A program made the position numbers and the translations under genes. Positions 47,898-59,668 of a stretch of 64,000 nucleotides of DNA are shown piece after piece. Under the pieces are notes generated by a model. It was not told the DNA's origin, searched no databases, and saw only the letters and a program-made list of their open reading frames with translations. The first letter of the stretch is position 1, and every line of letters begins with the position of its first letter. Source of the stretch: Mariannaea sp. PMI_226 (taxonomy: Eukaryota > Ascomycota > Sordariomycetes > Hypocreales > Nectriaceae); the NCBI GenBank assembly GCA_024336345.1, contig JANFOG010000001.1, forward strand, positions 2,914,001 through 2,978,000, read 5' to 3'.

Positions 47898-48876
47898 GGT
47901 GTTCCACTATGGTGCCTTTTGAGGCGTTCCATACTGTATAAAGAAACGAATTTACGAAAGGTTTTAAAAGAATTTTCTTCTCAGGCACCGGTCAGACTGG
48001 GCAGGCTCGGCGTCGGACGGGTGGCCAAATGAAGTGGCGCGGACAGATGGTGAACAAACGATATCCCTCACCATGAATTGGTGGGACAATTTTCTTTTTT
48101 TGTCTTTTCTACACTATTCGACATTACCCTCTATTTGTGATACTCGTCATATTCTCGGCGTTCCAATCAAGCCACTTTTTTTTTCTGAATGACGTGGAGA
48201 TATAAGAGCTCTTTTAAGAGAGAGAGAGAAAGATGAACTTTGTCTGCCCTGATATGTACTTGGATATTTCAGGTATCACCACAGCGGTCAAGGAAAGTGG
48301 GTTTTATATTTAACATCGGGTGGTCTGCTCTGATAGAAGGTCTCGAGCCCGAGATGATTTAGTCGTGAGGATAGTACAGTTACAAATGCTTGAAAATAGA
48401 TCTCTCTGCAAATACGAAGCATCAAATCATACTATCGGCATAACGAGATTGTTATTAGTGAAGTCGATCAGAGTCGCTCTTCGGCCACAGTCACTTTCAA
48501 AAAGAAGTCATATTAAGCGTCATATATTGGCACTCGAGAGAAACTACCTAGGTCCTAAGCTACCTTACCAGAGGCACAGCCCAGTAGAAGTGAGTGTATG
48601 TGTAACCCTGTACGCCCGCTAGTTCACCATTGCAAGCCTGAAACTGAAAAACACACACGACCGCTCAAAAGAAGATGAGGAAGAAAACGAGCACAAAGAT
48701 CCAATAGCCGAGAACGCCCAGATCCCAATGGCATGGGTTCAATGAACCCGGTCCAAAGAAAAATAGCACATAATATTCATGGACGCGGACAAAATGCGAT
48801 AATAGAAAGAACAGAAACCAGAAACACGTCAAGAGCCGAGCTCGACCAAAAGTGACGGAGAAGGAATGTTGCAATC
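47898..48876. other. Convergent intergenic region, about 1 kb
   Basis: Should hold the 3' UTRs of the UPF0658 and RMD5 genes. Frames at 48320-48622 and 48665-48874 have no motifs; the latter is hydrophobic because of T-rich DNA. No gene is supported. Confidence 0.65.
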
Positions 48877-50316
48877 TTAGAATTGGATCCTAATCGCATC
48901 CTTTAGGTGACCCTCGGTGGGACAGTATGGACACTTGTACCTGGCTGCTTTCGTAATATTTTGAAGAGATTCGCGGCAAATAACGTGGCCGCACGACAGC
49001 ATCATAGCAGGGTTATCTTGTGTTGTCTGCTCTTTGCTAACGGGGCATACGAAGATGGGGTGGTAGATCATTGACTCCGGTAAAGGCGTCTCGAATGCAA
49101 GTTCGTTCTCCGTAGTCCATTCTGTCTTCTTCTCGCGCATGTAGGTTGTGTACTTGATGAGGCGGGGGAGGGCAATAGAACCCGCGGTAACGGCCATGTA
49201 GAGCGGTGATTCGGCAGATAGACCTAGCAACGAGCAAAACTCGCGGGTGAAGGACATGGCGACATCATCGAAGGCTGAATCAATCTCAAAGATGTGTCGG
49301 TAAGGTGAGGTGCTCAGATTAGGCGAATACACCATAGCAGCGCAAAGTTGCTGGATCTCATTGAGGTGCCTTGCTTGAAACCGGGCAAATTCGCTACGGG
49401 CGTACGCCAAGGCACCCAGATGACCGTTGTGGGCATCATCGGGGAGTCCGTTGACACGGGGACCCTTAAAAAGCCATACGAACTGTAGCTTGCTGAGTTC
49501 AAACTCAAGGGTGCTGCCTTTCGCGTCGAGCTGAGCACTGTTGAAGCGAGCCCATTCTATGGCAGGAACGAGGTTCCGGTCTTTGAGGTGGGAGAGGATA
49601 GTGTACATTTCGGAAAATTTGTTCTGGAGGTCCTCAGAATGCATGTTCCCTGTGGAATCATTGCCATCATCGTCATCGTCGTCTTCCATGTCGTCGTTAT
49701 CCATATCGTCATCGCCATCTTCGTCTGTTCGGGAGTGAGCCTTCGCTTGGGCTATGGCACGTTGTGGGGGGTGGTCGTGGGCTTCGTGAAGAAACGTGGA
49801 GGCAACGGAGAACTGGCCTTCTCGAAGAAGGTGCATAGCGATAGCACGGTTTATCAAGGCTGGGTGACTTGCCATGGCATCCGCATCCATGGGTAATTCC
49901 CTGTGTGGAAGAGCCTTTTTGGCCGGTCAGTAAAGCTGGGTAAGGCAGGGATTGGGGGGGGGCAACAAACCTTATCGAGTGCTTTTCCAAAGCTTTTTTG
50001 TGCCTTTGTGACTTCTTTGAGATCCTGTGTGATGGCTTCGAAGCGAGCCTTGACTGGGTTCTGTAGGGTGGTCATCGCCATGCCGATTCGATGAGCATCT
50101 GGTTCTATGCCGGGCATTGTGTTAGAAACGGAGGGCAGCGTGGACAAAAGGATGGAGAGGAAACTCACCTGATGCAACTTGCTCTCTCGCAGCAGTGAGG
50201 AAATTGATAATCTGGTCGACATCCTCGATGGTAGAGTTCAAGTTCGACTTTCTCATGCGCGCAAGCTCGGCCATCAGAGGCCCAAAAGGCGAGAGATGGT
50301 CATCGGATCCGGTCAT
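48877..50316 (-). CDS. RMD5: GID/CTLH E3 ubiquitin ligase RING subunit Rmd5 (Gid2)
   Basis: Three exons on the minus strand (50316-50169, 50104-49971, 49914-48877) give 439 residues. Rmd5 and Fyv10 form the catalytic RING pair of the GID complex, which ubiquitylates gluconeogenic enzymes when cells return to glucose. The N-terminal helix has LQNPVKARFEAITQDLKEV. The LisH motif (HPALINRAIAMHLLREGQF) is near 108-130, followed by CTLH and CRA helices (SEFARFQARHLNEIQ, SPYRHIF). The C-terminal degenerate RING runs from CPVSKE through LSCGHVICRESL to YKCPYCP. An acidic stretch of about 23 residues, nearly all Asp, Glu, Met and Asn, splits LisH from CTLH. Introns are 64 and 56 bp with CTAAC/CTGAC branches and matching phases. 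It is divergent from the STB6-like gene, starts 978 bp apart. Confidence 0.93.
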
Positions 50317-51293
50317 GGCTTCGATAGAATGGATGATGGCTGGTTTGGTCGGTGGTATAGAGCTCCTTGCAAGCGGTGTTGGAATGGAATATATAGTCTC
50401 TCCAAGCCTTATAAGGTATTTCCACTCCGGTAGGTGTTTTTAATCGTTGCAGGAGGAGTAGTGGCTGTCGAGAGAGCTCGAGTTTGACGTCGTCTGAGGT
50501 ACTGGTGACCAGCCAAGCTGGGTTGGGACTGGTCATGATAGCGATGGGGCGAGCGGTGTTATCGATAACGACAGAGTGGGCACTCGGCCACGCACCCCGA
50601 CAATGCAGCATTTGAATCCCAGCTAACTCGGTACCCAGGTACTTTAGTTAGTTATCCAATCCAGCAGAGTGAACGAAGCATATTATATAAGCATATAGTA
50701 TGCATATAAGCGGGACTGTCTTTATTATGAAGATGCTTTGGTTGTGAATAGGAGGACGCGTTTCATTGATAGTCGATTAATTAATATGCTCAGACAATAA
50801 ACCGAAGTTTAGGGCGGCCCCAAGTTTTCTACACCTTTTTCTTCGCCTTTCATCCGAACCTCTTGTATCTGTCTTTCATCGTGTCTCTTGTTCCCGCCAT
50901 TAGCCAAATTACTTCGTACGGTGAATCCACACTCCAGCTTGCTACCACCAATTATGTACATAACATACATTCCTAGGTACAAAGCTGCAGCACCAATTCA
51001 CCACCAAAAGTCCAGGTGTGGGGAAATGGAGCCAACTAGTGCCCCGCAGCCAGCTACCTTAGCCAGAAGATATTTGCTGCCTTAATATTCGTAAAGGCAA
51101 GGTAGTGCAAGCGCAGGTAGTGCATCACATGCAGCCATCGTACTTCATTCATACCTTATGCACCAGCCTTTCTCAAAGCCTTTTCCTGTTGACCTTCGCC
51201 CCTCCCTTCTCTCGACAACCTCCCGGAGCTCAACGGACGAGGATGTAGCTCTCTCTTTTGACTTAACAAGCTTCTGGTGTCGTTGACGACGCC
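50317..51293. other. Divergent promoter region of RMD5 and the STB6-like gene
   Basis: About 980 bp between two outward-facing starts. A repeated ATATAAGCATATA-like stretch lies at 50682-50712. The 150 bp before the STB6-like ATG are C/T-rich. No gene is visible. Confidence 0.65.
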
Positions 51294-54084
51294 ATGGCTT
51301 TCCTATTCCCCTCGCCCGATGCGCGGAACCAGCGCCCAGACGATGACTACCTCACACCAAACTTCAGGGTTCCGACCCATCGAGGCTCTCGGGCAGTTCC
51401 CCAGGATGGTGCTATAACTCCCGGGCAAACTGAGCTCCAAGCAACCGCGCAGTCCCTGGAAGTAGGACTGGAACCAGTTATTTCTACCACCCAACAGCCA
51501 GTTTCAGTGCCGCGGAAACATCTCGTCCTGGCAGACCCATTTGCGCTCAGGTAAGAAGGGCTTTTCGTTCTCACCCCTTCCCTGCACGACGTTGATCCAT
51601 ATTAAACGTATTTCTAGATATCTAGAAGACGAACAATGTGTCACAGTGGTCGAACGTAGCACCGTGCTGCATGGTTACGAATCATACCTCGTCGAACAAT
51701 GGGCCTGCTCGCGGCAGTCTCCAACCCTTGTGGTCACGACCTATACAGGCGACAAGAGGCATTCAATATTAGTCGGCGTTCTGTCGGTACCTGCAGACGA
51801 GAATCTGTGGCCTGCGAAACTTCGCGTCTACTTCAAGGCCATCCACAAATTTCACGCTCGACCGAAGGAGACGGTCTTGGGAAATCTCATGGTGACAAAC
51901 CTGAGTAGCTTTCCCTCCGCTCTCACTGTTATTTTGGTCCCAGATGGCGACATCAAAAAGTACCGGCAAACGTTCATAGTCAACGAAGACCTCAAGCGGC
52001 TTGGTTGCTCAGGTCGTTCAGGCCTAACACTGAACGATCCAACTGAGGCCACGCAAGCCAAATTTCAGCAGCTATACAGAACGAGCAATCGAGTGCCTGT
52101 GTTACAGGCTGTGATGGAGCTCATAAAGTTGTGTCAAGTTGCCCTGTACATGTTCGAAAAGCTTGAGCACGAGTATATCGATGGACTTCTTTGTGACATG
52201 ACCGAAACAGCCATCAACAACTGGTGGATCGAAGTGGGGGCAGAGCACTACAACTTTGAGCCAACCGATGGTATTCTGGGCCCCTCGACCGTCGCAGCAC
52301 TCCTTGGCATGTTTATGGGAGCCAGGAATCGACTACATTGGTATGGCGCGCCAGTTACCAAAGATGTGTTTGACATTGACAGCACGAAACGAGGCATCGG
52401 CCATTTCCAAAAATCACAGAAGTTGGAAAAAACACGGCGGCTGGATCGCCAGACACTTCTCAGACTATATAGTGCATCCGCAAAAGCAGCTGCCAGTGAA
52501 GGCTGGGGTGTGCAACGCGCTGTGAAATCAACTGTCACCGAAATTGGTGGGAAAAGAGGCGAGCTTGTCATGGGTATTGTCTCTGGGAAGGATAAGGGTG
52601 GAATTGCCGATATTGAGACTATTGACATTGACAAATTTGTCAACCTGGCATATGGCGAACGCCCTAAATGGCTTTGGCATGGCAAACCACGAAGAACACC
52701 AACTGAAACATCAACCCGAACGCCGGAACTATCTTCTGCAATGGCCTGGAAAGAATTTGAAGATTCAGCCGCCAATCTCAGGCGACTAAACACAGCACCT
52801 GTCGAGGAGGATCCGGATTTGAAGCTGCTTGATGACACTCCTGAGGTTTATTCAGCATTACCACCTGGCTCTGCCCTTAGCATTAGCAAGACCCTCCCCG
52901 CTGATAGGGATGCATTGCCTAAAACTATGTTCAAAAGTGTCGCGGGCAAAGTGAGTGATGCCCGATCTGGTTTTGGACGTATTAAAGATGCTGTTGGTGG
53001 AGGATTGCGAGGGCACAATGCTCGGCCCTCTGTTGCAAACAGGGAGGATTATGTCGATATTGTCGGGTCCAATTCTGCCACCCCAAATTCCGCCAACTTG
53101 ACCACTCCCCCGCATATAGTCGGTGTGAACAAAGCATTCACGTGGAAGAATAAACCGGAAGAATACCTCAATGCCATCAAGAGAGGTGACACCGATGCCA
53201 TTACTGGCTTGCCGCATCTGAGTCAATTTGCATCCACCTCAACCGTTGACGTCAGGTTAGCCAATGCTCTTGATCCCGAAACTCAAAGGCGAGTCGAACA
53301 AGATGGGCCTCTTGTTGATAACGGAGCTGAGGTTGTTCGAAGGGACTTTCTTCCCAAGGTGCCATCCGCTGCCGGGTCTCTGGTAGAAGAGGCCGATCCT
53401 CAGGGGCAACTGATCGACACAGAAACGAAGCTGAAGCTCGGGCATACAGGCCTTATCCGGCGACACAGCATCGATTCTTCTGGCGTACCAGGGACTCGTG
53501 TCTTGAATGAGAGCCGCTGGCCTCGGCGGATGTCTTTTGGAGACGCTGAGGAAGCAGTCTTGTCATGGCAGCAACTTATCAACGTCGCGGACGCCGCCGG
53601 TGATCTAGCGAGTCTCGAGGCCTTTATTGAAGTTGGCCGACACTTCAATAGTAGTATCAGCGGTATCAAACATGGCATTGAGCCATGGGTATCAGAAAAA
53701 TTAGATGAGATAGAGCAATTAGATGAGCGCTATGATAATGATAGGGAGGAACTTCAGGCTTTGTACGAACAACTCAATGAGGCCTGCCAGCGTCTCCGAG
53801 TCAGTGCAGATGAGGTCCTCGCAGAAGAACGAAGCCATCTCACGGAAGGCCTCAAGGAAGTCGAGGTCCTTGTCGCCAGGCTCGACTATGAGATCAACGC
53901 GCTACTGCAGAAAGTCGTGGACGTTGAAGATGGCATCGTGGTATTCGAGCGGCAAGTCGAAGATATGGAGGAGCGTTCTGACGATCTCAAGATGCAGCTT
54001 GAAACAGAGGGGTGGCTGCATTGGGCCTTCCGTAGCCTCACAGGAATCGGAACGGGCCCCGATATTACTCGCTCGACACCATGA
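51294..54084 (+). CDS. STB6/STB2-like Sin3-binding protein
   Basis: Two exons, 51294-51550 and 51618-54084, give 907 residues. The conserved N-terminal half (YLEDEQCVTVVERSTVLHGY, WACSRQSPTLVVTTYTGD, KYRQTFIVNEDLKRLGCSGR, DGILGPSTVAALLGMFMGAR, DIDSTKRGIGHFQKSQKL) is the STB6-like N-terminal domain of fungal proteins that bind the Sin3-Rpd3 histone deacetylase complex. Residues of about 400-690 are mostly disordered with scattered motifs. From about 760 to 885 the sequence is a long heptad-rich coiled coil (EQLDERYDNDREELQALYEQ). The intron (67 bp, GTAAGA to TTTCTAG) completes an Arg codon. The role in histone deacetylation is inferred from the yeast name-giving proteins. No catalytic motif is present. 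It shares a promoter region with RMD5. Confidence 0.85.
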
Positions 54085-54583
54085 CGATATCCAGGTTGAT
54101 CTATTACTGCGTTATTACCGAGCCTAATGGCCTGGGTTCATTCTTTATTTAACTTTATTTTTTCTCTCTGGGAGCGGGCATATATACACATAATGGTGTT
54201 TCCTCATTTCAAAGCTGCAATATTGGATATCCCGGCAGGCGTTTTACTTGTCCACTCAACGTGGATACATGGTAGTAGTTAGAAGAGATCTTTTTAAGCC
54301 GTATCAGACGTGTCCCTGATTCGTATTTATCACTAGTTTTACAACCCATCCTTCAATCCACTCGTTGTCTCCGAATCTCATGGATGCAAATGCGTGATAT
54401 CCCAATCCCGAGCATTACATCACATCGCATCTCGTCTCATAGTCGTACAAGGTTTTCATCCAGGATTCTATTCATCCTCTTACCCCTCTATAACTTTAGG
54501 CACCCGGGTAATAGAGCCGTCTCTATAATTTCCATATGAGGAGGGGTACCTCTTTTGGGGTGAGGGGGAAGCAATATTGCTCC
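54085..54583. other. Convergent 3' intergenic region
   Basis: About 500 bp between the stops of the STB6-like and TIM10 genes, probably both 3' UTRs. Nothing else seen. Confidence 0.7.
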
Positions 54584-54996
54584 TTAGAAAAGGCCGCCCC
54601 CAGACTTTGCATTTAGAGCCTGGCCTTGCTGCTGCATAATCTCGCTGACTTTCATCGAAGTTTCCAGGAACTTGGCGGTGCATCGGTCGAGGCAGACGGA
54701 TTCGCCCTTGTTGAGTTCGCCCTCGCGGTAGTCGGTGGGAATGCACTTCTGCTGGCAGGACTTCTGGAGGCTGTTTGACAATTTCCTGTTAGCATGGTAG
54801 ACTTTTTGTATCTCCCATCTCACACCCATGTTCCCCAGGGTTGCAATTCAGCGTTATCGAAGGGTGAGTCTAGGACGACGCAAGGACGGAAATCTCACCG
54901 GTTGTAGGTATCAGCCATCATGCGCATCTCACCCTCAACGGCAGCAATCTTCTGCTCCGAGGTAGGCTGAGGACGTCCCATTCCGAGGAAAGACAT
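54584..54996 (-). CDS. TIM10: Mitochondrial intermembrane-space chaperone Tim10
   Basis: Two exons on the minus strand, 54996-54899 and 54770-54584, give 94 residues, the normal length. Tim10 forms a hexamer with Tim9 that escorts hydrophobic carrier proteins from TOM to TIM22. The N-terminus [19 protein letters not shown] is close to that of yeast Tim10. The twin CX3C motif is Cys38-QQK-Cys42 and Cys59-LDR-Cys63, with a 16-residue loop ([13 protein letters not shown]). The C-terminal helix ends in [13 protein letters not shown]. The 128-bp intron (GTGAGA to AAACAG) splits the Arg33 codon just before the first Cys. All key residues are present. Confidence 0.95.
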
Positions 54997-55588
54997 GTTT
55001 GCGGTGGTGAATTACACGGGTAATTTGTGGATGTTGGAGTGGAAAGGGGGGGTTGTTCTTGAAGGGTCGACGAAGAGTAATTGACTTGCAAGCGTGCGAA
55101 GTTGACTGAAATGGGGAGCCGTGATCACTCTTGATGATGCTTGGCTGGCAAAATTTCCGCTTATCGGATCTCGATTACATAATATTGCCTTATCGGTTTG
55201 AGCCAACCAACCTACCCTACACTGGGCCAGACTACACATTGGGTAATGTTGAAAATGTAGAGACAGTTACATGCATGTCTCTTTATTTGTGATCGTCTGT
55301 ATTGTTACAGTATTAAACCTATGAGAAAGAGATGATGGAGTGCCTATCGGATCAATGGTAACAACTCCTTGACGCTCCCTGTTCGCGACTTCGTTCCTTA
55401 AGTACAAAGCATTGTAGATCAGGGCTAACAAGGATCATCTGCGGATGCTCTCGAAGCATAAATAGTGTTGAGTGAGTAGTCTTCAGGAGATCACAACATG
55501 AAATAACCTTCCTCGCATTGGAATGTGGAGTGACTACTGTCACGAGCTCATTGACATCTAGGCTAGTCATACCAACCAACTACTACAA
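54997..55588. other. Intergenic region between TIM10 and the aldehyde dehydrogenase
   Basis: About 590 bp. Contains the TIM10 promoter and the 3' UTR of the aldehyde dehydrogenase. Minus-strand frames at 55012-55239 and 55352-55579 have no motifs. No gene is supported. Confidence 0.65.
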
Positions 55589-57092
55589 CTAGTTCTTGAA
55601 CGTTACGGTCTTCGATCTGACCCATTCGCTCAAACCACGCGATGCATTGAAGCGACCATAACCGCTTGCCTTGGCACCCCCGTGAGGCAAGGCGCTTTCA
55701 TCATGGATGGTCATATTGTTGATGTGAACCGCGCCTGTCTCGATCTCACGAGCCATCCGAAGCCCTCTTCCAAGATCCGAGGTGAAGATGGCCGAAGTCA
55801 AACCGTACTCGGTATCATTGGCAAGTCGGATCGCTTCTTCTTCTGTTTCAATCCCTACCACAGAAACAGTTGTCCCGAACGACTCAGTTTTGTAAAGGTC
55901 CATCTCCGATGTCACATCGTGCACTACTATTGGCCTCATTCTGGTCTCGGAACTCTCCTTGGTGTCCATGTTTCCATGGAGAATTGTCGCCCCCATTAAA
56001 ACCGCCTCCTTCACCAGATTTTTGTTCTTTTGCACCGCTGCAGCATTGATAAGAGCCGGGGCGCTATTCTCAGCAGGGAAAAGTTTGGCAATTGACGCTA
56101 CCAACTTCTTCTCAAATTCTGCCTTGACAGCCTTGTGAACGAGGATCTTCTCGGTAGCCATGCAGACTTGGCCGGAGTTGATAAAGGAACCTAGAGCACA
56201 CTGGTCCGCAGCTAGATTGAGATCAGCGTCCTCCCATACAATTGCTGGGGCTTTACCGCCCAATTCAAGAACAACAGGCTTCAAAGCTTCTCCAGCAAGC
56301 TTCCCAACAATGCGACCAACCGCTGTGCTGCCAGTGAAGTTGATTTTTTTGACATGTGGATTTTGGATGAGTGAAGTAGTGACAGCAGCGGCAGAAGACC
56401 TTTCGCTGTAGATAACATTCAATACGCCGCTAGGAAGGCCAGCCTCACGGAAAACAGACGCGATCGCGAGCATTGCACGAGGTGACAACTCGCTAGCTTT
56501 GAAAACCACAGTATTTCCAGCAGCAATCGGAAATACAACGGCTCTGGTACCGAGAATGTAGGGGGCGTTCCTGAGATCGAAAATGAGGAGATGGCAATAA
56601 GTTAATGGAGGATTAGACGAACCATGGTGCTATGGCCAAGACAACGCCGTAAGGTTCTAACATGACAATTGCACTAGTATCTGTGCTCATAGTGCTCGGG
56701 AATGAGCCTTCCAAGGTGCTGATTCGTCCAGCGACATCCTTGATAAGATTGATAGAGACGTCCAAGTTGAAGTCAGCCCAACCTGGCTCACAGCCCGTCT
56801 CATCTAACATGTACTGGGTAAGTTCAGAGCGCCGCGTCTCCATAGCCCCGGCGGCCTTCAAAAAGATGTTGCGGCGCTGCTCTGGCGGAGTCTTCCTCCA
56901 TGACTTCAAAGCTTCGGTGGCAGCATCGACTGCAGTACTAGCGTCCTCAACAGAAGCCGAGCAATAGCGATGGACAGTGTTGCCTGTAGCAGGGGACACT
57001 ACGTCGAATTCCTGGCCAGAATGCTGCTCGGCACCCTTTATGAAGAGGGGAACAGTGTGAAAGGTGCTATGACCTGGATCTTTGCTGGACAT
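55589..57092 (-). CDS. NAD(P)-dependent aldehyde dehydrogenase (salicyl-/vanillin-type)
   Basis: Two exons on the minus strand, 57092-56623 and 56570-55589, give 483 residues. It oxidises an aldehyde to its acid with NAD(P). The fold is complete: the N-terminal coenzyme part (DVVSPATGNTVHRY, LEPYGVVLAIAPWNAP), the nucleotide loop (NFTGSTAVGRIVG), general base Glu259 in LELGGKAP and nucleophile Cys293 in INSGQVCMAT. The end (HGGAKASGYGRFNASRGLSE, then WVRSKTVTF) matches fungal enzymes acting on aromatic aldehydes such as salicylaldehyde or vanillin; the exact substrate is an inference. The 52-bp intron (GTTCGT to CTCAG) completes Trp in APW. The start has a GACATG context. No other aromatic-degradation gene is nearby. 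Confidence 0.92.
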
Positions 57093-57847
57093 GATGGCGA
57101 CAGAAAAGATCGAAAGAAAATGGGGTTGTTCTTCTCACTTCCAAAGCTACACGTTTATGGGCAGTCGAAGTTTCTTTTAAGTGAGGAGTTCCTGCCACAC
57201 TCTATAGTCCAGTCTTCTACTCCAAAACTACGGGTTGTTCTAACCCCGCACTATATATATTAGATGGTGGGTATAAACCGCGGTTTATGGGGGGGGGATA
57301 CCTCCAATGTCAATCGGTCGGGAGAGCAGAACGGTAGTTGTCGTCCACATTCGGATAGTGGTACGGGCGGGGTATGGAACATCATTTGAGACATAAGTGT
57401 AGGAGTGTTGACTAGGACTGACAGAAAAGTGTCGTCCAAGGCTCAGTTGAAGTGCAGACGTGAAAAAAAGGTGCCAATGCGAGACGGATAGTTATTGGGA
57501 AACAAACTCTTAGCCGCACCTAGTGTTGCAACAGAATCAGTTGCAGACTCAATTACTTGTTGGACGCTCCATCCTGAAGCGGAGACTTGGCTAACTTCAC
57601 ATAAAACCACAGTTGCTCCCGATGTCATGTATAGAAGATCTATGTGATCTATAATCGACTCAAGTCAGAGGTCAATTGATAGCCCAGCCGGCGCGCAGCT
57701 CGCCTTCAGCCTGGCTTTTGGCCGAGCTAGTTAGGAACACAGCATAGGAAGTTATAATCCGTTGCCCTCACGAGGTAACAGGCAATTATTGAGTACAAGG
57801 AAAGCCCCCAGTTTCACCCGACCGGCGTGCTGAGAGGTTGGCAAGGA
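57093..57847. other. Promoter region of the aldehyde dehydrogenase
   Basis: About 750 bp. A G run at 57290-57298 and a CCGCGGTTTA motif near 57277 are seen. A 61-codon minus-strand frame (57443-57628, starting MTSGATVVLCEVS) has ATG and fair composition but no recognisable domain, so I do not call it. Confidence 0.5.
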
Positions 57848-58131
57848 TTACTGTGATTTCAAAGCTTCTGGCTCAAGAAATGGCAAGGGTGTCGCGATTG
57901 TCCGTAAATGGACAGTATCTAGGAAGTTAGCTTTCAGACCCGAATTGCCGATATTTCTAGAAAGCAATATATCCATGCCTGATTCATCTTACCTGGAATA
58001 CGAAAGGAACCAGGAAGTGCAAAGTTGACCTCTGACCGCGGCGCCGGAGTCTGTACATGAATCTTCGAAGCAGGCGCGGGCTTGAGTATTCTCTTTATAG
58101 GGGCAGCGGCAGGTTTGGGAGAATCTGACAT
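57848..58131 (-). CDS. Candidate 69-residue hypothetical protein (two exons)
   Basis: Exon 1 (58131-57993) encodes a basic, Pro/Ala-rich start, MSDSPKPAAAPIKRILKPAP. It ends at a GTAAGA donor. Exon 2 (57918-57848) follows a GCTAAC branch and a TTCCTAG acceptor in matching phase and ends in TAA. An alternative acceptor at about 57951 (TTTCTAG) would give a shorter tail of seven residues. No family is recognised, and the evidence is only the coherent splice signals and phase. It may equally be non-coding. Confidence 0.3.
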
Positions 58132-59668
58132 AATTGCAAGATTAAAAGCTGTGGTGTTTGGGCTTCTGGGATCTTCAGGTGCACATAAAACTGATTATCT
58201 TGCTGGCAAAAAACAATACCGAGAGACTTGATCTCGACAGTCAATCCGCAACCTTTGACCGTTGCCTAAGAGAAGCCCTACTTGAGTAAGAATGTCATAC
58301 GTGCTTGGCTTCCCATCTCGTTTAGGGACCGCTGTTCTATTAGATCTGGGACGTACCTTATATTCCTTAGGTACTGCAAGTATTTATAAGTATGATACAG
58401 AAAAAAAGAAAAGAAAGAAAGAGAATTGATGAAGGGTTCGAAGAATGAGATGCAGTCGTCGAGATGCGTACACGTACTGTACCTTGACAAAGGTGGAGAA
58501 ATCGACGGAAGGAGCGAGACCGGCATCGTTAAGTGTGAAGGAAGTAGTGTGTAAATACAGTACAAGTACAGTATCTATGTCTCAGCTTGTCTCAGCCTCA
58601 TGCGTACATAATTAAGGTAAAGTTAGGTAGGTAGGTGCTGCGAATTAACTTGTGGGGAAGGCGTCTTCTCACTGTGTAGAAGAAGCAACTTGGTGCATGG
58701 TACCAGGTTCTTCTGGGCAGCACCGTACGAAAGAGCCCACTCTGCCACGAACTGCCTGACGCTGGTCCTTTCTAGGGCGTGTCTCCACCAAGAAATGATG
58801 CATCTTGATGCACCTGTGCATGAGACCAGAATGGTGCAAAGCAATCATGGTCTATGGTAAAGCATGGACGGATCTTTATCATTAATTCGTTTTTTTCCAA
58901 CTACATATAGTATGTACTACTAGAGTCACTTTCATTGCCGTATTTCGGTCATGCTTCCTCCTCTCCTTTTTCTTGACTGCCCGGATACGGTTATTATCGA
59001 CTCATATAATACCAGTCATACATACCAGATACCTAGGTACCTAGTCAAGATGGATGGCCTGTGACAATTCGGTACGTACTTCCTTCATCGTCCATTGGCC
59101 ACCCGCCAATACATTTTTTGACGGATGAATTGGTTGCCACGTGATTGCCTGAATATCTCCACCTAGAAAATTACTTAGACCAATAAGAACGCACAATCCC
59201 CCGCTCCTCGCAACCTTCTCCACTCTTTTTCCTGAAGGCCCCCCGCTCCAGTCGCGCCTTCTGAATAATTCTGCCGGGCTCCGGTACGGTTGAGGCGCTC
59301 ATTAGCCACTCAATCAAGGCGCCGAAAACGAAAGGCGCACTTTTCTAGTGTCTGGTTACGTTCGCAGAGCATTCTTCACCTTGCAAACTCCTCCAGCCTT
59401 TTTAACCCCCCGGGAGACCACCTCTTCTTCCCCCCTCACCTCCGCAGTCGGCGCTCTCCAACGCACCATTTCTGTCCATTCTCAGTTCGCCAAAAGGAAA
59501 CCGTCTGCGCGCACCAACCCCCCCAGTACCGCGATACCGGCCGGTGGTGCTGCTCTATTCCGTCCCGCTTCCCTTGGCGTATTCCCTGGCCCAGGCTTCT
59601 GCAGCTCCTGCAGCTCGTATCTGGGCCTCCATCTCTGTCTTCCGATCGCCGGTTGGTGGTGAAGTTGC
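58132..59668. other. Intergenic region and leader of the Leu3-like gene
   Basis: About 1.5 kb. The right part (59290-59660) is C/T-rich on the plus strand and likely the leader of the zinc cluster gene; it contains several open frames that I regard as leader sequence. TAGGTACCTAGGTA palindromes lie at 59030-59043 and a GTAGGTAGGTA repeat at 58622-58635. No gene is supported. Confidence 0.55.

Noticed and set aside
57443..57628. 61-codon minus-strand frame upstream of the aldehyde dehydrogenase
   Set aside because: Has an ATG but no domain, no splice partner and no conservation evidence.
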